Under the pieces are notes generated by a model that had not been told where the DNA came from, did not search any database, and saw nothing but the letters and a program-made list of their open reading frames with translations. Position numbers and translations under genes: made by a program. A stretch of DNA of 64,000 bases from the NCBI GenBank assembly GCA_013151275.1, contig JAADIP010000092.1, forward strand, positions 1 to 64,000, written 5' to 3'. Numbering within the stretch: position 1 is the stretch's first letter; every line of letters begins with the position of its first letter. Positions 35,127 through 45,276 of this stretch are shown here, in pieces. This DNA is from Calditrichota bacterium. Lineage in GTDB: Bacteria; Calditrichota; Calditrichia; Calditrichales; Calditrichaceae.

Positions 35127-37331
35127 TTAATCTATTTTGATCGATTCCGCTATTTTTACCATGGAAGCCAAATCGAGAATCAAACATATATTCCCGTTGC
35201 CCAGAACCGCGCATCCCGATACGCCGTGTAATTTTCCGATGTAATGCGGAAGAGGCTTTATTACCAACTGCTGTTGACCGACGATTTCATCAACCAAAAA
35301 ACCGACGGCTTTGCCCGTGCTTTCGGTTACCACAACAATCCCTTCCTCTAACGGACGCATGGCTCCCATTTTATTGTGCAGTTCCTGCAAGCGGATAACC
35401 GGCACTAACTGCTCGCGCACTTTTACCACCTCCTGACCGTCAACCAGATCGATAATCTGCTCCGTATGAACCTGAAGCGATTCCCTGATATCCAGCGTGG
35501 GAATGGCATACAGAGAATCTTCCACGCGCATCAACATTCCATCGACAATGGCGGTGGTGAGCGGGATCTTCAAATTTATGGTGGTTCCCTTTCCGAATTC
35601 GGAGGTTATATCGATCCGACCGCGGATTTTCTCGACGTTCTTCTTAACCACATCCATGCCCACGCCGCGTCCCGAAATGTTGGTTACCTTTTCCGCCGTC
35701 GAAAATCCGGGTCTGAAAATAAGATTGTAGATTTGATCGTCATTCAAACTCTCTTCATTTTCACCCAATAACCCTTTTTCTTTGGCGCGTTTGATTATCT
35801 TTTCTTTATTCAATCCCTGCCCGTCGTCTTTGATAGTTATCCAAATTTCTCCGCCGACCCTCTTCGCTTCCAGACTAATTATTCCCTGAGCCGGTTTACC
35901 CTTTTTGAGACGTTCTTTGCGTTCTTCTATTCCGTGATCGATGGAATTGCGTAAAATATGCACCAGCGGATCGGAAATGTGTTCTATTACCGATCGATCG
36001 ACCTCCGTTTCTCCGCCGCTTACCACCAGCTCAACTTCTCTTTTCTTTTTCATGGAAATATCACGCACCAATCGCTTCATCTTTCCGAATAATCCCGAAA
36101 GAGGAATCATGCGCATCGAGGTGGCAAGGTCCTGCAGATCCCGAACATTCTTTTGCAAATAAGCGATGGCTTTCTCGAACCCTTCCAGCTCCATCCCGGC
36201 TAAATCGGGATGATGAGAGACCATGGATTCCGCGATCACGATTTCTCCCACCAGATCCATCAGGCGGTTCAATTTTTCCACATCCACCCGGATCACTTCG
36301 CCTATTTTTTTTCCGCTTTTTTTGGGCGCCGCCGCTTCTTCGGGCTTCTCGGGTCTTTCGGGTTTTTCGGGTTTCTTTTTCTCCTCTTTCGCGGCGGCTT
36401 TCGTTTCCGCTTTTTCCTGTTGCGGTTTTTCCTGCGGCTCCACCTTGTCGGATATTCCCCGCAAAAGATCGATCAAGCCGAACTTCCCGGGAATGATCGG
36501 CGGTTTTCCCTCCGCCAGACCCTCTATCGCGGAACGAATGAAATCGACGATTTTTAAAATCAATGAAAATTGCTGAGTCTGCAGCACCAGTTCGTTAGAG
36601 CGAGCCAAATCAAATAGGGTTTCCGCCTGATGCGCAATTTCATTAATATCGCGGTAATTCAAAAATCCCGCATTGCCTTTAATGCTGTGCAGCGCCCTGA
36701 ACGCGCTTTGCAGATTTTCCGTATTGTCCGGATTCTTTTCCAGAATAATTAAATCCTGTTCCAATTGATCCAGTAATTCCAGACTTTCGTTGACAAATTG
36801 CTTTTTCAATTCATCTGTAATAAGATCGTTCGGATCCAAAGTTTTCGGCATCTCCTCCGGAACAGGTTGAGGCGGACTCCCGGCTTTCCGCGATGTGTCT
36901 TTTTCCCCCTTTACCTCCGTTGAAGCCATTTCATCAAGACGCCGGATCAAATCATCCGAACCCCCTTCAAATCCTTCTTCCGAAAAATGGGTCTTTAAAT
37001 GATCCAGAAGAATTTGTAAGGCGTCGCAGACCTCCAGAAAAACGTCGATGTGAGATTTACGCATCTTGATTTTGCCTTTGCGAATTTTGTCCAAAAGCGA
37101 TTCGGCGTGATGCGTAATCCGATTGATTAAATTAAGGCTTAAAAACCCGGCGCTGCCTTTGATGGAGTGAATGACCCGGAAAATACTGTCAATGGTTTTG
37201 GAATCGATTTCCTCCCCCCGCGAAATCGATTCTTCCAGCTTAAGCAAGTTAAGCTCCGTCTGCTCCAAGCCTTCGTTACTCTCATTGATAAAATCAAGTA
37301 AAATCTCTCTTTCTTCTGCATTAATACCCAT
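35127..37331 (-). CDS. cheA: Chemotaxis histidine kinase CheA with two Hpt domains
   Basis: Central kinase. The 734-residue protein has two phosphotransfer domains with histidines H55 (IHSIKGSAGF) and H215 (LHSIKGNAGF). A Lys/Glu/Pro-rich linker (about 300-345) stands in place of a recognisable P2 CheY-binding domain. A dimerisation helix (VEKLNRLMDLVGEIVIAESM), ATPase domain (HILRNSIDHGIE; DDGQGL; GRGVGMDVVKKN) and C-terminal CheW-like domain follow. It heads the cheA-cheW-receptor order. Confidence 0.97.
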   Translation of the reverse strand: MGINAEEREILLDFINESNEGLEQTELNLLKLEESISRGEEIDSKTIDSIFRVIHSIKGSAGFLSLNLINRITHHAESLLDKIRKGKIKMRKSHIDVFLEVCDALQILLDHLKTHFSEEGFEGGSDDLIRRLDEMASTEVKGEKDTSRKAGSPPQPVPEEMPKTLDPNDLITDELKKQFVNESLELLDQLEQDLIILEKNPDNTENLQSAFRALHSIKGNAGFLNYRDINEIAHQAETLFDLARSNELVLQTQQFSLILKIVDFIRSAIEGLAEGKPPIIPGKFGLIDLLRGISDKVEPQEKPQQEKAETKAAAKEEKKKPEKPERPEKPEEAAAPKKSGKKIGEVIRVDVEKLNRLMDLVGEIVIAESMVSHHPDLAGMELEGFEKAIAYLQKNVRDLQDLATSMRMIPLSGLFGKMKRLVRDISMKKKREVELVVSGGETEVDRSVIEHISDPLVHILRNSIDHGIEERKERLKKGKPAQGIISLEAKRVGGEIWITIKDDGQGLNKEKIIKRAKEKGLLGENEESLNDDQIYNLIFRPGFSTAEKVTNISGRGVGMDVVKKNVEKIRGRIDITSEFGKGTTINLKIPLTTAIVDGMLMRVEDSLYAIPTLDIRESLQVHTEQIIDLVDGQEVVKVREQLVPVIRLQELHNKMGAMRPLEEGIVVVTESTGKAVGFLVDEIVGQQQLVIKPLPHYIGKLHGVSGCAVLGNGNICLILDLASMVKIAESIKID

Positions 37332-37589
37332 TGTCCTCAGACCCTCTTGATTTGGTTTATTAAAATCACTAAAAAAATTTTAAACCGATTCGGATACTTT
37401 TTTTGCCCCTGAACCCGATTATTTTATCACCGGAATAAAAGGGCTTATTTTGCTCTTTGTACGTAACCGGCTTTTTCTATTAAATCGATAAGTAAAATCG
37501 TTATTCGTTGTCAGCCGCATAATCCTGCTTTATTGTTTTACCCGTACCTCATCATTGCAAACATCTCATCCTTTCAACATCTATTTGTA

Positions 37590-39053
37590 TTAGCGTTTAA
37601 AATGAATTTTCCCGGAATACCGATCCAGGATGATTGTGACATCTTCCAGGGGATTGGTCAGTTTTACCACCTGATTAGGCGCCGTGATGATAACGCCCGC
37701 GTCGATTTTTCCGAGCACCCTGATTTGCGGGCTTTCCTTGAACGAACTTTCGCGAATGTAATACGACAGCAACATTTTTTGGGTAAAATACTCTGCCAAT
37801 TGCCGTTCGTAATCCTTTATTTCAATTTGTAATTTTACCAATGAACCTTTTAGCGCGTTGTAAAGCCGGGTTAAGGTCGAATCAATAAATATTTTGTCTT
37901 TTCCTTCTTCGCGTAAACGGGCTAAATACTTGAGAATGCCGAGTTTTTCCCGTTCCAGCCTGTCCCGCATCTCTTCGATAGAAAATTCTTTCTGACTCAG
38001 TTGTCGTTCTTTTTGTTGATTGTGCAGAATGCGTTGTTTATAAGCTTCGTCTCTGAAAAAGGCGGCTCCCAAATAAATTCTGGTATTGCCTCGTATATGA
38101 TTGGTTAAAAGGCGATTCCGTACCCGAATCTCCGAACTCTCGATAAAATTGGAAATCACCTCATCGTGACTGATGACAATACTTTGGTGAATGCCTCCGT
38201 AAACCAGAATTTTTTCTTTTGCGATTAAACGATAATTTTTGACATAAGAGGTAAAGATCGATTTTCCGGAAATAATCCGGCTGTTGTCAGAGCGCTTGGT
38301 ATTGTCAATCCCGTCCAGCGCCTGAACATAACCCGCAGCCTGAATGTAGGACGAATGGATCATGCCCAGAACAAAAATATTCGACGGCGATTCAAGCGCC
38401 GAATGAGCGTGGATGTCTTCCTCCACTTTAACGGCAATCTGATCGTCCACCCTGCCGTGAATTTCTCCCAGTCCTTTTATGGTGAGAACCGGATGAACGT
38501 GTACGACTCCCCATTTGGACAGAAACGCGCTGCCCTCGGTAGCGGCGTAAATGGCGTCGTCCCGGGCTTTTGTATTGGTTCCGGCAAAAACGGAAAGATT
38601 CCTGAAATCCAGTTCGGTCTTTTCCAGAGACTTGCCGTCCGGAAAACGTAAAATCGTGCGGAAGGGCTTTGTCAAAGAGACAAGACGAAAATCTTTTTTT
38701 ACCAACAGCCGATCATCTATTAAATCGATTGATTTGCCTTCAAGTATGTCTCCGATTATCTGTTCCTGAATTTTCGGACCAAAATGCACTTCGAATTTCG
38801 GAGGTTCATCCTGATAATATGCTCTTGCCACGGGCATCTGTTGGATGTCTTCGCGGGGAAGCAGGGTAATACATTCGGATAAAATTCCCTGGGTAATCCC
38901 CACTTTTTTAAGGCTTGCCAGAATTTCTCCTTTGGTGGTCGTTCCGTTGGTCTTTTCAGCCAAAATCAATTTGCCGTCCATCAAAGGAATTAATTTTAAC
39001 GTGCCGTGTTCCAATTGAATCTCCATCGCCTTGTTCATGTGACTCCTATTCAA
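37590..39053 (-). CDS. FapA/DUF342 family protein, divergent second copy
   Basis: A 487-residue paralogue of the protein at 21870. It keeps the beta-helix segments (VHPVLTIKGLGEIHGRVDDQ; FVLGMIHSSYIQAAGYVQAL; IRGNTRIYLGAAFF) and a long coiled coil (about 330-420). The C-terminal strands include LGKIDAGVIITAPNQVVKLT. The N-terminal domain is strongly diverged. It overlaps the pseudo-receiver gene by 8 nt, so both are made together from the sigma28-like promoter at 39553. Function is unknown; location suggests late motility expression. Confidence 0.75.
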   Translation of the reverse strand: MNRSHMNKAMEIQLEHGTLKLIPLMDGKLILAEKTNGTTTKGEILASLKKVGITQGILSECITLLPREDIQQMPVARAYYQDEPPKFEVHFGPKIQEQIIGDILEGKSIDLIDDRLLVKKDFRLVSLTKPFRTILRFPDGKSLEKTELDFRNLSVFAGTNTKARDDAIYAATEGSAFLSKWGVVHVHPVLTIKGLGEIHGRVDDQIAVKVEEDIHAHSALESPSNIFVLGMIHSSYIQAAGYVQALDGIDNTKRSDNSRIISGKSIFTSYVKNYRLIAKEKILVYGGIHQSIVISHDEVISNFIESSEIRVRNRLLTNHIRGNTRIYLGAAFFRDEAYKQRILHNQQKERQLSQKEFSIEEMRDRLEREKLGILKYLARLREEGKDKIFIDSTLTRLYNALKGSLVKLQIEIKDYERQLAEYFTQKMLLSYYIRESSFKESPQIRVLGKIDAGVIITAPNQVVKLTNPLEDVTIILDRYSGKIHFKR

Positions 39054-39534
39054 AATAGGTTTCCAATTTTTTAACCAACGCCAAAGATTCCCTCAGGTAT
39101 TCTTTATAATTTCTTAACTTATCCCTGTATTCCTGTTCACTGTAATCGATGGATCCTTCCAGATCGATTAAATCCTTAAGACAATCGAACAATGCTTCTC
39201 CTTTTATCGGCTTTTTAAGTTCACCGGCGCAAGAGAATTTTTTTGCCGCCTGGTACAGTCTGTTAAATGACTTCGAATACAAATAATAAACAGCCACTTT
39301 ATCTTTCTGATCGACGTCTCCGTTCTGGGGGAAATCTTTCAACAGGATCTGCAAATCAACAAAACTCAGCTCAACATTCACAAATACCGCCAACAACCCT
39401 TCTTTATCCTTAAAATTCAATGACTTGCCCCAATTGTGCATTACCAGGCTTTGCAAGTTAAGGGCGTTAGCCAGATGAGAAATTACCTGAATAGTTACTT
39501 CGTCGTTGTCAATTATCAGGATTTTATTCTTCAT
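39046..39534 (-). CDS. Pseudo-receiver domain protein
   Basis: A 162-residue protein whose N-terminal 120 residues follow a receiver fold (KNKILIIDNDEVTIQVISHL). The expected phospho-acceptor strand reads AVFVNVELSFVD, with no aspartate in place, while KKPIKGE matches the conserved lysine region. Phosphorylation is therefore unlikely. A charged helical tail follows. Coupled by an 8-nt overlap to the divergent FapA-like gene, it may be its regulatory partner. Confidence 0.6.
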   Translation of the reverse strand: MKNKILIIDNDEVTIQVISHLANALNLQSLVMHNWGKSLNFKDKEGLLAVFVNVELSFVDLQILLKDFPQNGDVDQKDKVAVYYLYSKSFNRLYQAAKKFSCAGELKKPIKGEALFDCLKDLIDLEGSIDYSEQEYRDKLRNYKEYLRESLALVKKLETYFE

Positions 39535-39552
39535 ACCAGTTCCTCTTTACTC

Positions 39553-39584
39553 CATAAGTCGTAGAGTGAGCGCTGTTTTTAAAT
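39553..39584 (-). promoter_or_regulatory. Sigma28-like promoter of the pseudo-receiver/FapA2 operon
   Basis: The minus strand reads TAAA, 16 nt, then CGACTTA, preceded by CTA. The same spacing and CTACGAC core occur before the first flagellin (51780-51812). Compared with the E. coli FliA consensus, the spacing from TAAA to CGA is about one base shorter. A short leader with AGAGGA precedes the ATG at 39534. Confidence 0.6.
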
Positions 39585-39820
39585 ACAAAATCAAGAAATC
39601 AACAAAACACTATTTGATGTGTGCGGTTGTTTTAAGGGCGGCGCTTCTAAAGCGCGGTTAGCAAAATGATTGAGTAAAAGCGGGATTTCGCAAATCGTTC
39701 TTTCCGATTAATCGGAATTTAAAGTTATCCCCTATTTTTGTCGAAAAAGCTTAATTGGAGAAAATTGAATAGTCGTAAAAAAAACCGACATGCAAATCAA
39801 CAATTTAAGGAATGCACGCT

Positions 39821-41821
39821 ATGAGGTTAAGGCGTTTAAAAATCCTTTACATTGACGACGACATTGATTTTTATCGTTTGGTCAGCGCTATTCTCGAAAA
39901 AGATAAGAGCACGCTTTACGATATAACCTACGCCCAAAACAAAACGCAATTTCTGCAAGCTTTTAACAAAAAGAAATTTGATATGATCGTGAGCGATTTC
40001 GATTTAAAAGAATTCGACGGTTTTGAAATCATTGAAACCATTCGGCAAAAAGACACCCTGATTCCGATCTTAATAGTGACCGGCTCCGGTTCCGAAGAGA
40101 TCGCGGTCGAATGCATGAAAAAGGGCGCGAACGATTACATTATCAAGAATTTTGAGCACATCAAAAAATTGCCCTTTGCCATTAACAGCGCTTACGAAAA
40201 AGCTCAACTGGTCCGTGAGAGCAAAGCAAAAGACATCTCTTTAAAAGAAACTCACGACGAGCTGCAACTGATTATGAACACCATTCATTCGGCTATTATT
40301 ATTCTGGACGAAAAGTTCCGGATTTTACGCCACAATCCTTACTCGCAATATTTTTTAAACCTCAGGAACAACAAGATCATCAATCAACCCATCTGCGCTT
40401 TTATTAACGACCGTTCATTTTCCGAAACGCTTGTTAATTTTTCCGGAAGCAAAAAAGAGAGCGTCCGGTTTGAATTGACCCAGAAATCGGACAACAGTAA
40501 AAAACATTTTTTGATCATACTTCATAAATTTTCGGATAAGAAGCGCTATTTATTGATCGCCGTCGATTTTACCGACCGAAAGGAGATGGAAGAAGAACTT
40601 ATTTTATACCGGGAGCATCTGGAAAAGATGGTCGAACAAAAAGCCCAGCGGCTTATCGAGGCGAATCAGGAATTGATGAATCACTATCAGGAGCTAAAAA
40701 AGCTGGAAGCCGAAATGCGTCGCCAGCGCCAGGAAAAGGTCAATATTCTCGACAATTTAATGGAAGGCGTTGTGTTTGTTGACAACCACGGCAATATTAA
40801 CTGGCTGAATCGGGCGGCGAGCGACATTTTTCAGGTAGATCGCGATTCATGCATCAGCAAACCGTTTACATTTTTGTTGCACGAGCGGTCGCCGTTCAGA
40901 GAGCAAACGTGGGAATTTTTCGGGCAGTATCCTTTTCTCAAAGAATTCAAGGACGCGCTCGGCAGATGGTGGGAGCTAAAAATTTACCAGGTAAAAGACG
41001 AAAACGAAAATATCATCGGCACCTTAAATACGCTGTGGGAAATAACCGAAATCAAACGCAACGAGGAAGAACGCAAACAGTTTGAGAACCAACTTTTACA
41101 CAAACAGAAACTGGAATCCATCGGAACGTTAGCCAGCGGAGTCGCCCACGAAATAAACAATCCCATGACCGGCATCATTAATTATGCCAAACTCTTGCGC
41201 AATCGCATTGAAGATCAGAATTTAAAACTCTTTGCCGAAGGGATTATCGAAGAAGGCGAGCGCATTTCCGCCATCGTTAAAAATCTTCTGGCGTTTTCCC
41301 GCAAAGAGCAAGCCAAAACCGAACAGGTTAATATCGCCCGATTGATTCAGTCTTCCGTGAATCTGGTCAAATCTATTATGCGCAAAGAGCACATTCGCAT
41401 CGAGGTTAAAATCCCCCAAGATTTCCCTTTGGTTCCCTGCCGTCCGCAGCAAATTCAACAGGTTTTGATAAATCTTTTAACCAATGCGCACGACGCTTTG
41501 CAGGCTAAAACAAATTTTAACGATAATAAGACGATCTCAATTTATTGTAAAATTTTAGAAGATCCCGATAAGATGGCGCAAATCATAATCGAAGATAACG
41601 GCATCGGAATAAGCTCTTCCATACTGGAGCGCATTTATGATCCTTTTTTTACGACCAAGCCGCGCGACGCCGGAACCGGTCTCGGGCTTTCGGTCAGCTA
41701 CGGAATTATTCAAAGGCACGGCGGGCAGTTAAGGTGCGAAAGCAAAGAGGGGGAATTCACCCGATTTTTCATCGATTTACCGTTGGAGTCGATGTTGGAA
41801 ATAGAATCGATAAATTCTTGA
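39821..41821 (+). CDS. Hybrid sensor kinase: receiver-PAS-PAS-histidine kinase
   Basis: A soluble 666-residue kinase. The N-terminal receiver has D59 in MIVSDFDLKEFDG. Two PAS-like domains follow (about 147-250 and 300-415), separated by a coiled coil. HisKA with the phospho-histidine in LASGVAHEINNPMTG and a HATPase domain (NLLTNAHDAL; EDNGIGI; GTGLGLSVSYGIIQ) complete it. The start at 39821 is preferred to 39812 because AAGGA then has normal 8-9 nt spacing. It is divergent from the chemotaxis operon. The target is unknown. Confidence 0.92.
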   Translation: MRLRRLKILYIDDDIDFYRLVSAILEKDKSTLYDITYAQNKTQFLQAFNKKKFDMIVSDFDLKEFDGFEIIETIRQKDTLIPILIVTGSGSEEIAVECMKKGANDYIIKNFEHIKKLPFAINSAYEKAQLVRESKAKDISLKETHDELQLIMNTIHSAIIILDEKFRILRHNPYSQYFLNLRNNKIINQPICAFINDRSFSETLVNFSGSKKESVRFELTQKSDNSKKHFLIILHKFSDKKRYLLIAVDFTDRKEMEEELILYREHLEKMVEQKAQRLIEANQELMNHYQELKKLEAEMRRQRQEKVNILDNLMEGVVFVDNHGNINWLNRAASDIFQVDRDSCISKPFTFLLHERSPFREQTWEFFGQYPFLKEFKDALGRWWELKIYQVKDENENIIGTLNTLWEITEIKRNEEERKQFENQLLHKQKLESIGTLASGVAHEINNPMTGIINYAKLLRNRIEDQNLKLFAEGIIEEGERISAIVKNLLAFSRKEQAKTEQVNIARLIQSSVNLVKSIMRKEHIRIEVKIPQDFPLVPCRPQQIQQVLINLLTNAHDALQAKTNFNDNKTISIYCKILEDPDKMAQIIIEDNGIGISSSILERIYDPFFTTKPRDAGTGLGLSVSYGIIQRHGGQLRCESKEGEFTRFFIDLPLESMLEIESINS

Positions 41822-41850
41822 TAGTTATTGGTTAAGGGTTAAGAGTTTAT

Positions 41851-41898
41851 TTGTTTAGTTGTTTAGTTGTTTAGTTGTTTAGTTGTTTAGCTGTTTAA
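41851..41898. repeat. Tandem 8-nt repeat
   Basis: Five perfect copies of TTGTTTAG and a sixth imperfect copy, just after the kinase stop codon. The preceding bases (GTTAAGGGTTAAG) are a second short repeat also present near 53.9 and 56.5 kb. Copy number may vary between strains by slippage. Confidence 0.9.
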
Positions 41899-41930
41899 AT
41901 TAGAGCAAAAAATGGGTATCGGAAAGCAGA

Positions 41931-42050
41931 GACCAGAAAGCAGTAGGGAGCGGGTAATGCGTGATTCGTGAATGGAGAAGCCCGCTTAATCCTTAACGCT
42001 TAACAGATTCTGCCCAAAAAAGCAGGAATTTAAGTATTAATCCAATAATT
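41931..42050. repeat. Dispersed non-coding repeat, copy 1
   Basis: Between the two plus-strand kinases. It shares with 53831-53955 an ordered series: CAGAAAGCAG, GTGATT, TGGAGA, CCGCTTAA, CCTTAAC, GATTCTGCC, AAAAAA, CAGGAATTT and AGTATTAAT. The match is collinear though interrupted, so the two are copies of one element. No ORF or stable RNA is evident. Confidence 0.65.
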
Positions 42051-42146
42051 CGGCAGAATCGTCAGGTTTTCGGATTGTTTGTTTGCCGTTTTAATAATTG
42101 ATTCGTAGTTTTGGAATTTATCCGACGGAAAATACAGAGGGATTAA

Positions 42147-45100
42147 ATGGCAAAGATATTATTGGTTGACGACGAAAAGAGCATTCGCATTACCCTTAGC
42201 GAATTCATAAAAGAAGACGGGCATGATGTGGTTTCGGTTTCCACCGCATCCGAAGCGTTAAGTTTATTGGGAAACAACAGCTTTGATGTGATTGTCACGG
42301 ATATTATTTTACCGGGGATGAGCGGGCTTGAGCTTTTCAAATCCATCCGACAGAAATCTCCCAACAGTCAGGTAATTATCATAACCGGAGAACCCACCAT
42401 AGAAACAGCCGCCGAAGCGGTTCGGTCTTCGGCGTTCGATTATCTGCCCAAACCGGTGGACGGCGAAGAGATTAAACATGTTGTGAATCGGGCGGTGGAA
42501 GTAAAAAATCTTCTGGAAGAAAAAGCCCGTTTGAGCGCGGAGAACCTGCGTTATCAGCAGCATCTGGAAGAGTTGGTCGATCTGCGCACCAAAGCCTTAA
42601 AACAGAGCGAACGCACCTTTCGCCTGATGTTCGAGAACAATCCCATGCCCATGATTATTTACGACATTAAAACCCACAAAATTCTCGACATCAATCATTC
42701 CGCTTCTTTGTTGTACGGCTATTCAATAAAAGAATTGATCGGTTCGAAAGTCGATATTCTTTTTCGAAACCCTTCGCTGGTTCCCGAACAGGTTGAAGTT
42801 GAAGACACCATCATTCAGGAATCCGAAGAGATTACCAATGTAAAAAAAGACGGAAGCCTTGTCGAGGTCGAGATATTGTCTCACCGTCTTTTGTACAAAG
42901 ACAGAGAAGCCTGCTATATTATGATTAAGGATATAACCGAGCGCAAGCGTACGGAACACGCCTTAATCCGCTCCGAAAGAAAATACCGAATGTTGTTCGA
43001 GAACATGGCGCAGGGCGTATTCTATTTAAATAACCGCGGGGAAATTTTTTCCATTAACGAAGCCGCGAGAAAGATTCTGGATCTCGAAAAAGATCAAAAA
43101 AAACTGACCATCAACATTTTCGCCCAATACAAATTCTACAACGAAAAAGGCAGAAAAATCGCCGCTAAATCCTTTCCGCCTCTTTTAGCCCTGCAAAAGG
43201 GATTGCCCGTTCTGAACCAGATTGTACGCATCCGCCGCCACGATAAAAAAGATTTGTGGGTCATTATCGATTCGGTTCCCCATTTGGAAAGAAACAAAGT
43301 TAAAGAAGTGTTTACAACCTTCAGCGACATCACTCTTTTAAAACATACCGAATTTGAATTACGGGAAAGCGAGCAAAAACTCCGCGCCGTTCTTAACGCC
43401 TTACCGGATCAGTTATTTCTGTTTTCGCGGGAAGGAATTTGTCTTGACGCCAAGGACAATGAACTTCAGGGTCAGAATTTTCAAAAAATTATCGGAAAAT
43501 CCGTTTTCGAGATATTTCCCGAACCGTTGGCGCAGCGTTTTCAAAACATGCTGCTATTAACCAATCGCGCTGGCGAAATTCAGACCTTTGAATATCATTA
43601 TGAATATAACGGTAAACTGCGCGATTTTGAGGCGCGGCTTATCCGAAGCACCGAAGGACAAATTTTATGCCTGATACGCGATATTACCGAACGAAAGCGC
43701 TACGAAATCGATTTACAAAAGAGCGAATCGAGATTTCGAATACTGTTGGAATCCGCTTCGCAGGCTATTGTACTGGTTAACGTCCATGGCAGGATCACTC
43801 TGGTTAATTCGCATACCGAACAACTTTTCGGTTATTCGAGAGACGAGCTGATCAATCAGCCGGTGGAAACCTTACTTCCCTTTTCTTTACGCGGCAAAGA
43901 TCATCTTTTAAATCAAAACAAATTTCGTCAATTCAAAACAACAATTCCAAAGGGAACCAGCGAACTAAGCGGCATGCGAAAAGACGGGAGCGAATTTCCC
44001 ATCGAAATCCAGCTTTCACGGGTCGAAATGCTGGAAGGACCATTTGTGATGGCGCTGATTACCGATATTTCCGAGCGCAAAAAACTGGAATCGCGGATAC
44101 GAAGGATCGAAAAGCTGGAAGCCATCGGACAATTAGCCGGCGGAATAGCCCATGATTTCAACAACGTTTTAGCGGGAATTATCGGTTTAAGCGAATTAGC
44201 CCTGCGAAAACTCACGGAAAATAATCCTGTCAGAGAAAATATTAAACTGATAATCAACAAAGCGGAAAACGCGGCGGATCTGGTGCGCAAGCTTTTAATG
44301 TTCAGCCGCCAGCAAAAAATCAAACCCCAGCTCATCAACCTGAATCAGGTGGTTTTGAGCAACCGGAAACTTTTGCAGAGATACCTCGGAGAAGACATCC
44401 ATCTGATGATCCATCTCGCCGACGATTTGAATTCCATTTACGGCGATCTGAGCGCAATGGATCAAATTATTACCAATTTGTGCATTAACGCCCGCGACGC
44501 CATGCCCGACGGCGGCGAGCTCTCTTTACAAACCAGCAACGTCCAAATTACCGAAAAAGAAAACGACATGCCTCCCGGCGACTACGTTCTGCTTTTAATT
44601 TCGGACACGGGAATAGGGATGTCCGAGGAAGTTCAAAAGCACATATTCGAGCCCTTTTTTACGACAAAAGAACTCGGACAGGGCACGGGACTCGGTCTCG
44701 CCACGGTTTACGGTCTGGTTCAGCAGCATGACGGATTTATTCAGTTTAACAGTCAATTGGGCGAAGGCACTATTTTCCGCATCTACTTCCCCGCCGTTAT
44801 CGAAAAAAGCAGCTTCAGCAGAAAAAAAGAACCGGAACTGATGGTCAGAGGCGGAAAAGAAACCATCCTTCTGGTGGACGATCAGATCGATATTTTATCG
44901 ACCTCAAAGGAGACGCTGGAATCTTACGGTTACAAAGTTTTAATTGCCGGAAACGGAATTCAGGCTCTGGAAATAATAGAGAAATACAAAGACCTGATCG
45001 AGTTGGTCGTCTCCGATGTCGTAATGCCCGATATGGACGGCATCGAATTGAGAATGCTTTGTCAGCGTATTAACCCGTCGATTAAATTTTTATTAATGAG

Positions 45101-45203
45101 CGCGTTTAGTCCTAAGCTTGAGAACGAAAGGGATTATCTTTTAAAACCTTTTTTAGGACATCAGTTGGCGAGAAAGGTGAGAGAGATATTGGACTCCGGT
45201 TGA
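42147..45203 (+). CDS. Hybrid sensor kinase: receiver-multiple PAS-kinase-receiver
   Basis: A soluble 1018-residue kinase. It has an N-terminal receiver (D52 in VIVTDIILPG), four PAS-type domains between about 150 and 650 (each ending in an ITERKR- or ISERKK-type boundary), and HisKA with [14 protein letters not shown]. HATPase motifs are [14 protein letters not shown] and [14 protein letters not shown]. The C-terminal receiver has LVVSDVVMPDMDG. That last receiver is slightly short near its end (KLENERDYLLKPF). SD AGAGGG precedes the ATG. No output domain is present, so it must act through phosphotransfer. Confidence 0.93.
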   Translation: MAKILLVDDEKSIRITLSEFIKEDGHDVVSVSTASEALSLLGNNSFDVIVTDIILPGMSGLELFKSIRQKSPNSQVIIITGEPTIETAAEAVRSSAFDYLPKPVDGEEIKHVVNRAVEVKNLLEEKARLSAENLRYQQHLEELVDLRTKALKQSERTFRLMFENNPMPMIIYDIKTHKILDINHSASLLYGYSIKELIGSKVDILFRNPSLVPEQVEVEDTIIQESEEITNVKKDGSLVEVEILSHRLLYKDREACYIMIKDITERKRTEHALIRSERKYRMLFENMAQGVFYLNNRGEIFSINEAARKILDLEKDQKKLTINIFAQYKFYNEKGRKIAAKSFPPLLALQKGLPVLNQIVRIRRHDKKDLWVIIDSVPHLERNKVKEVFTTFSDITLLKHTEFELRESEQKLRAVLNALPDQLFLFSREGICLDAKDNELQGQNFQKIIGKSVFEIFPEPLAQRFQNMLLLTNRAGEIQTFEYHYEYNGKLRDFEARLIRSTEGQILCLIRDITERKRYEIDLQKSESRFRILLESASQAIVLVNVHGRITLVNSHTEQLFGYSRDELINQPVETLLPFSLRGKDHLLNQNKFRQFKTTIPKGTSELSGMRKDGSEFPIEIQLSRVEMLEGPFVMALITDISERKKLESRIRRIEKLEAIGQLAGGIAHDFNNVLAGIIGLSELALRKLTENNPVRENIKLIINKAENAADLVRKLLMFSRQQKIKPQLINLNQVVLSNRKLLQRYLGEDIHLMIHLADDLNSIYGDLSAMDQIITNLCINARDAMPDGGELSLQTSNVQITEKENDMPPGDYVLLLISDTGIGMSEEVQKHIFEPFFTTKELGQGTGLGLATVYGLVQQHDGFIQFNSQLGEGTIFRIYFPAVIEKSSFSRKKEPELMVRGGKETILLVDDQIDILSTSKETLESYGYKVLIAGNGIQALEIIEKYKDLIELVVSDVVMPDMDGIELRMLCQRINPSIKFLLMSAFSPKLENERDYLLKPFLGHQLARKVREILDSG

Positions 45204-45276
45204 AGTTAATTTTCTGCGGAACAGGGAACGGCGTTTGTAAAATTACGAGTCTCCGGTCGCGGTTTTGGCTTCCGCG

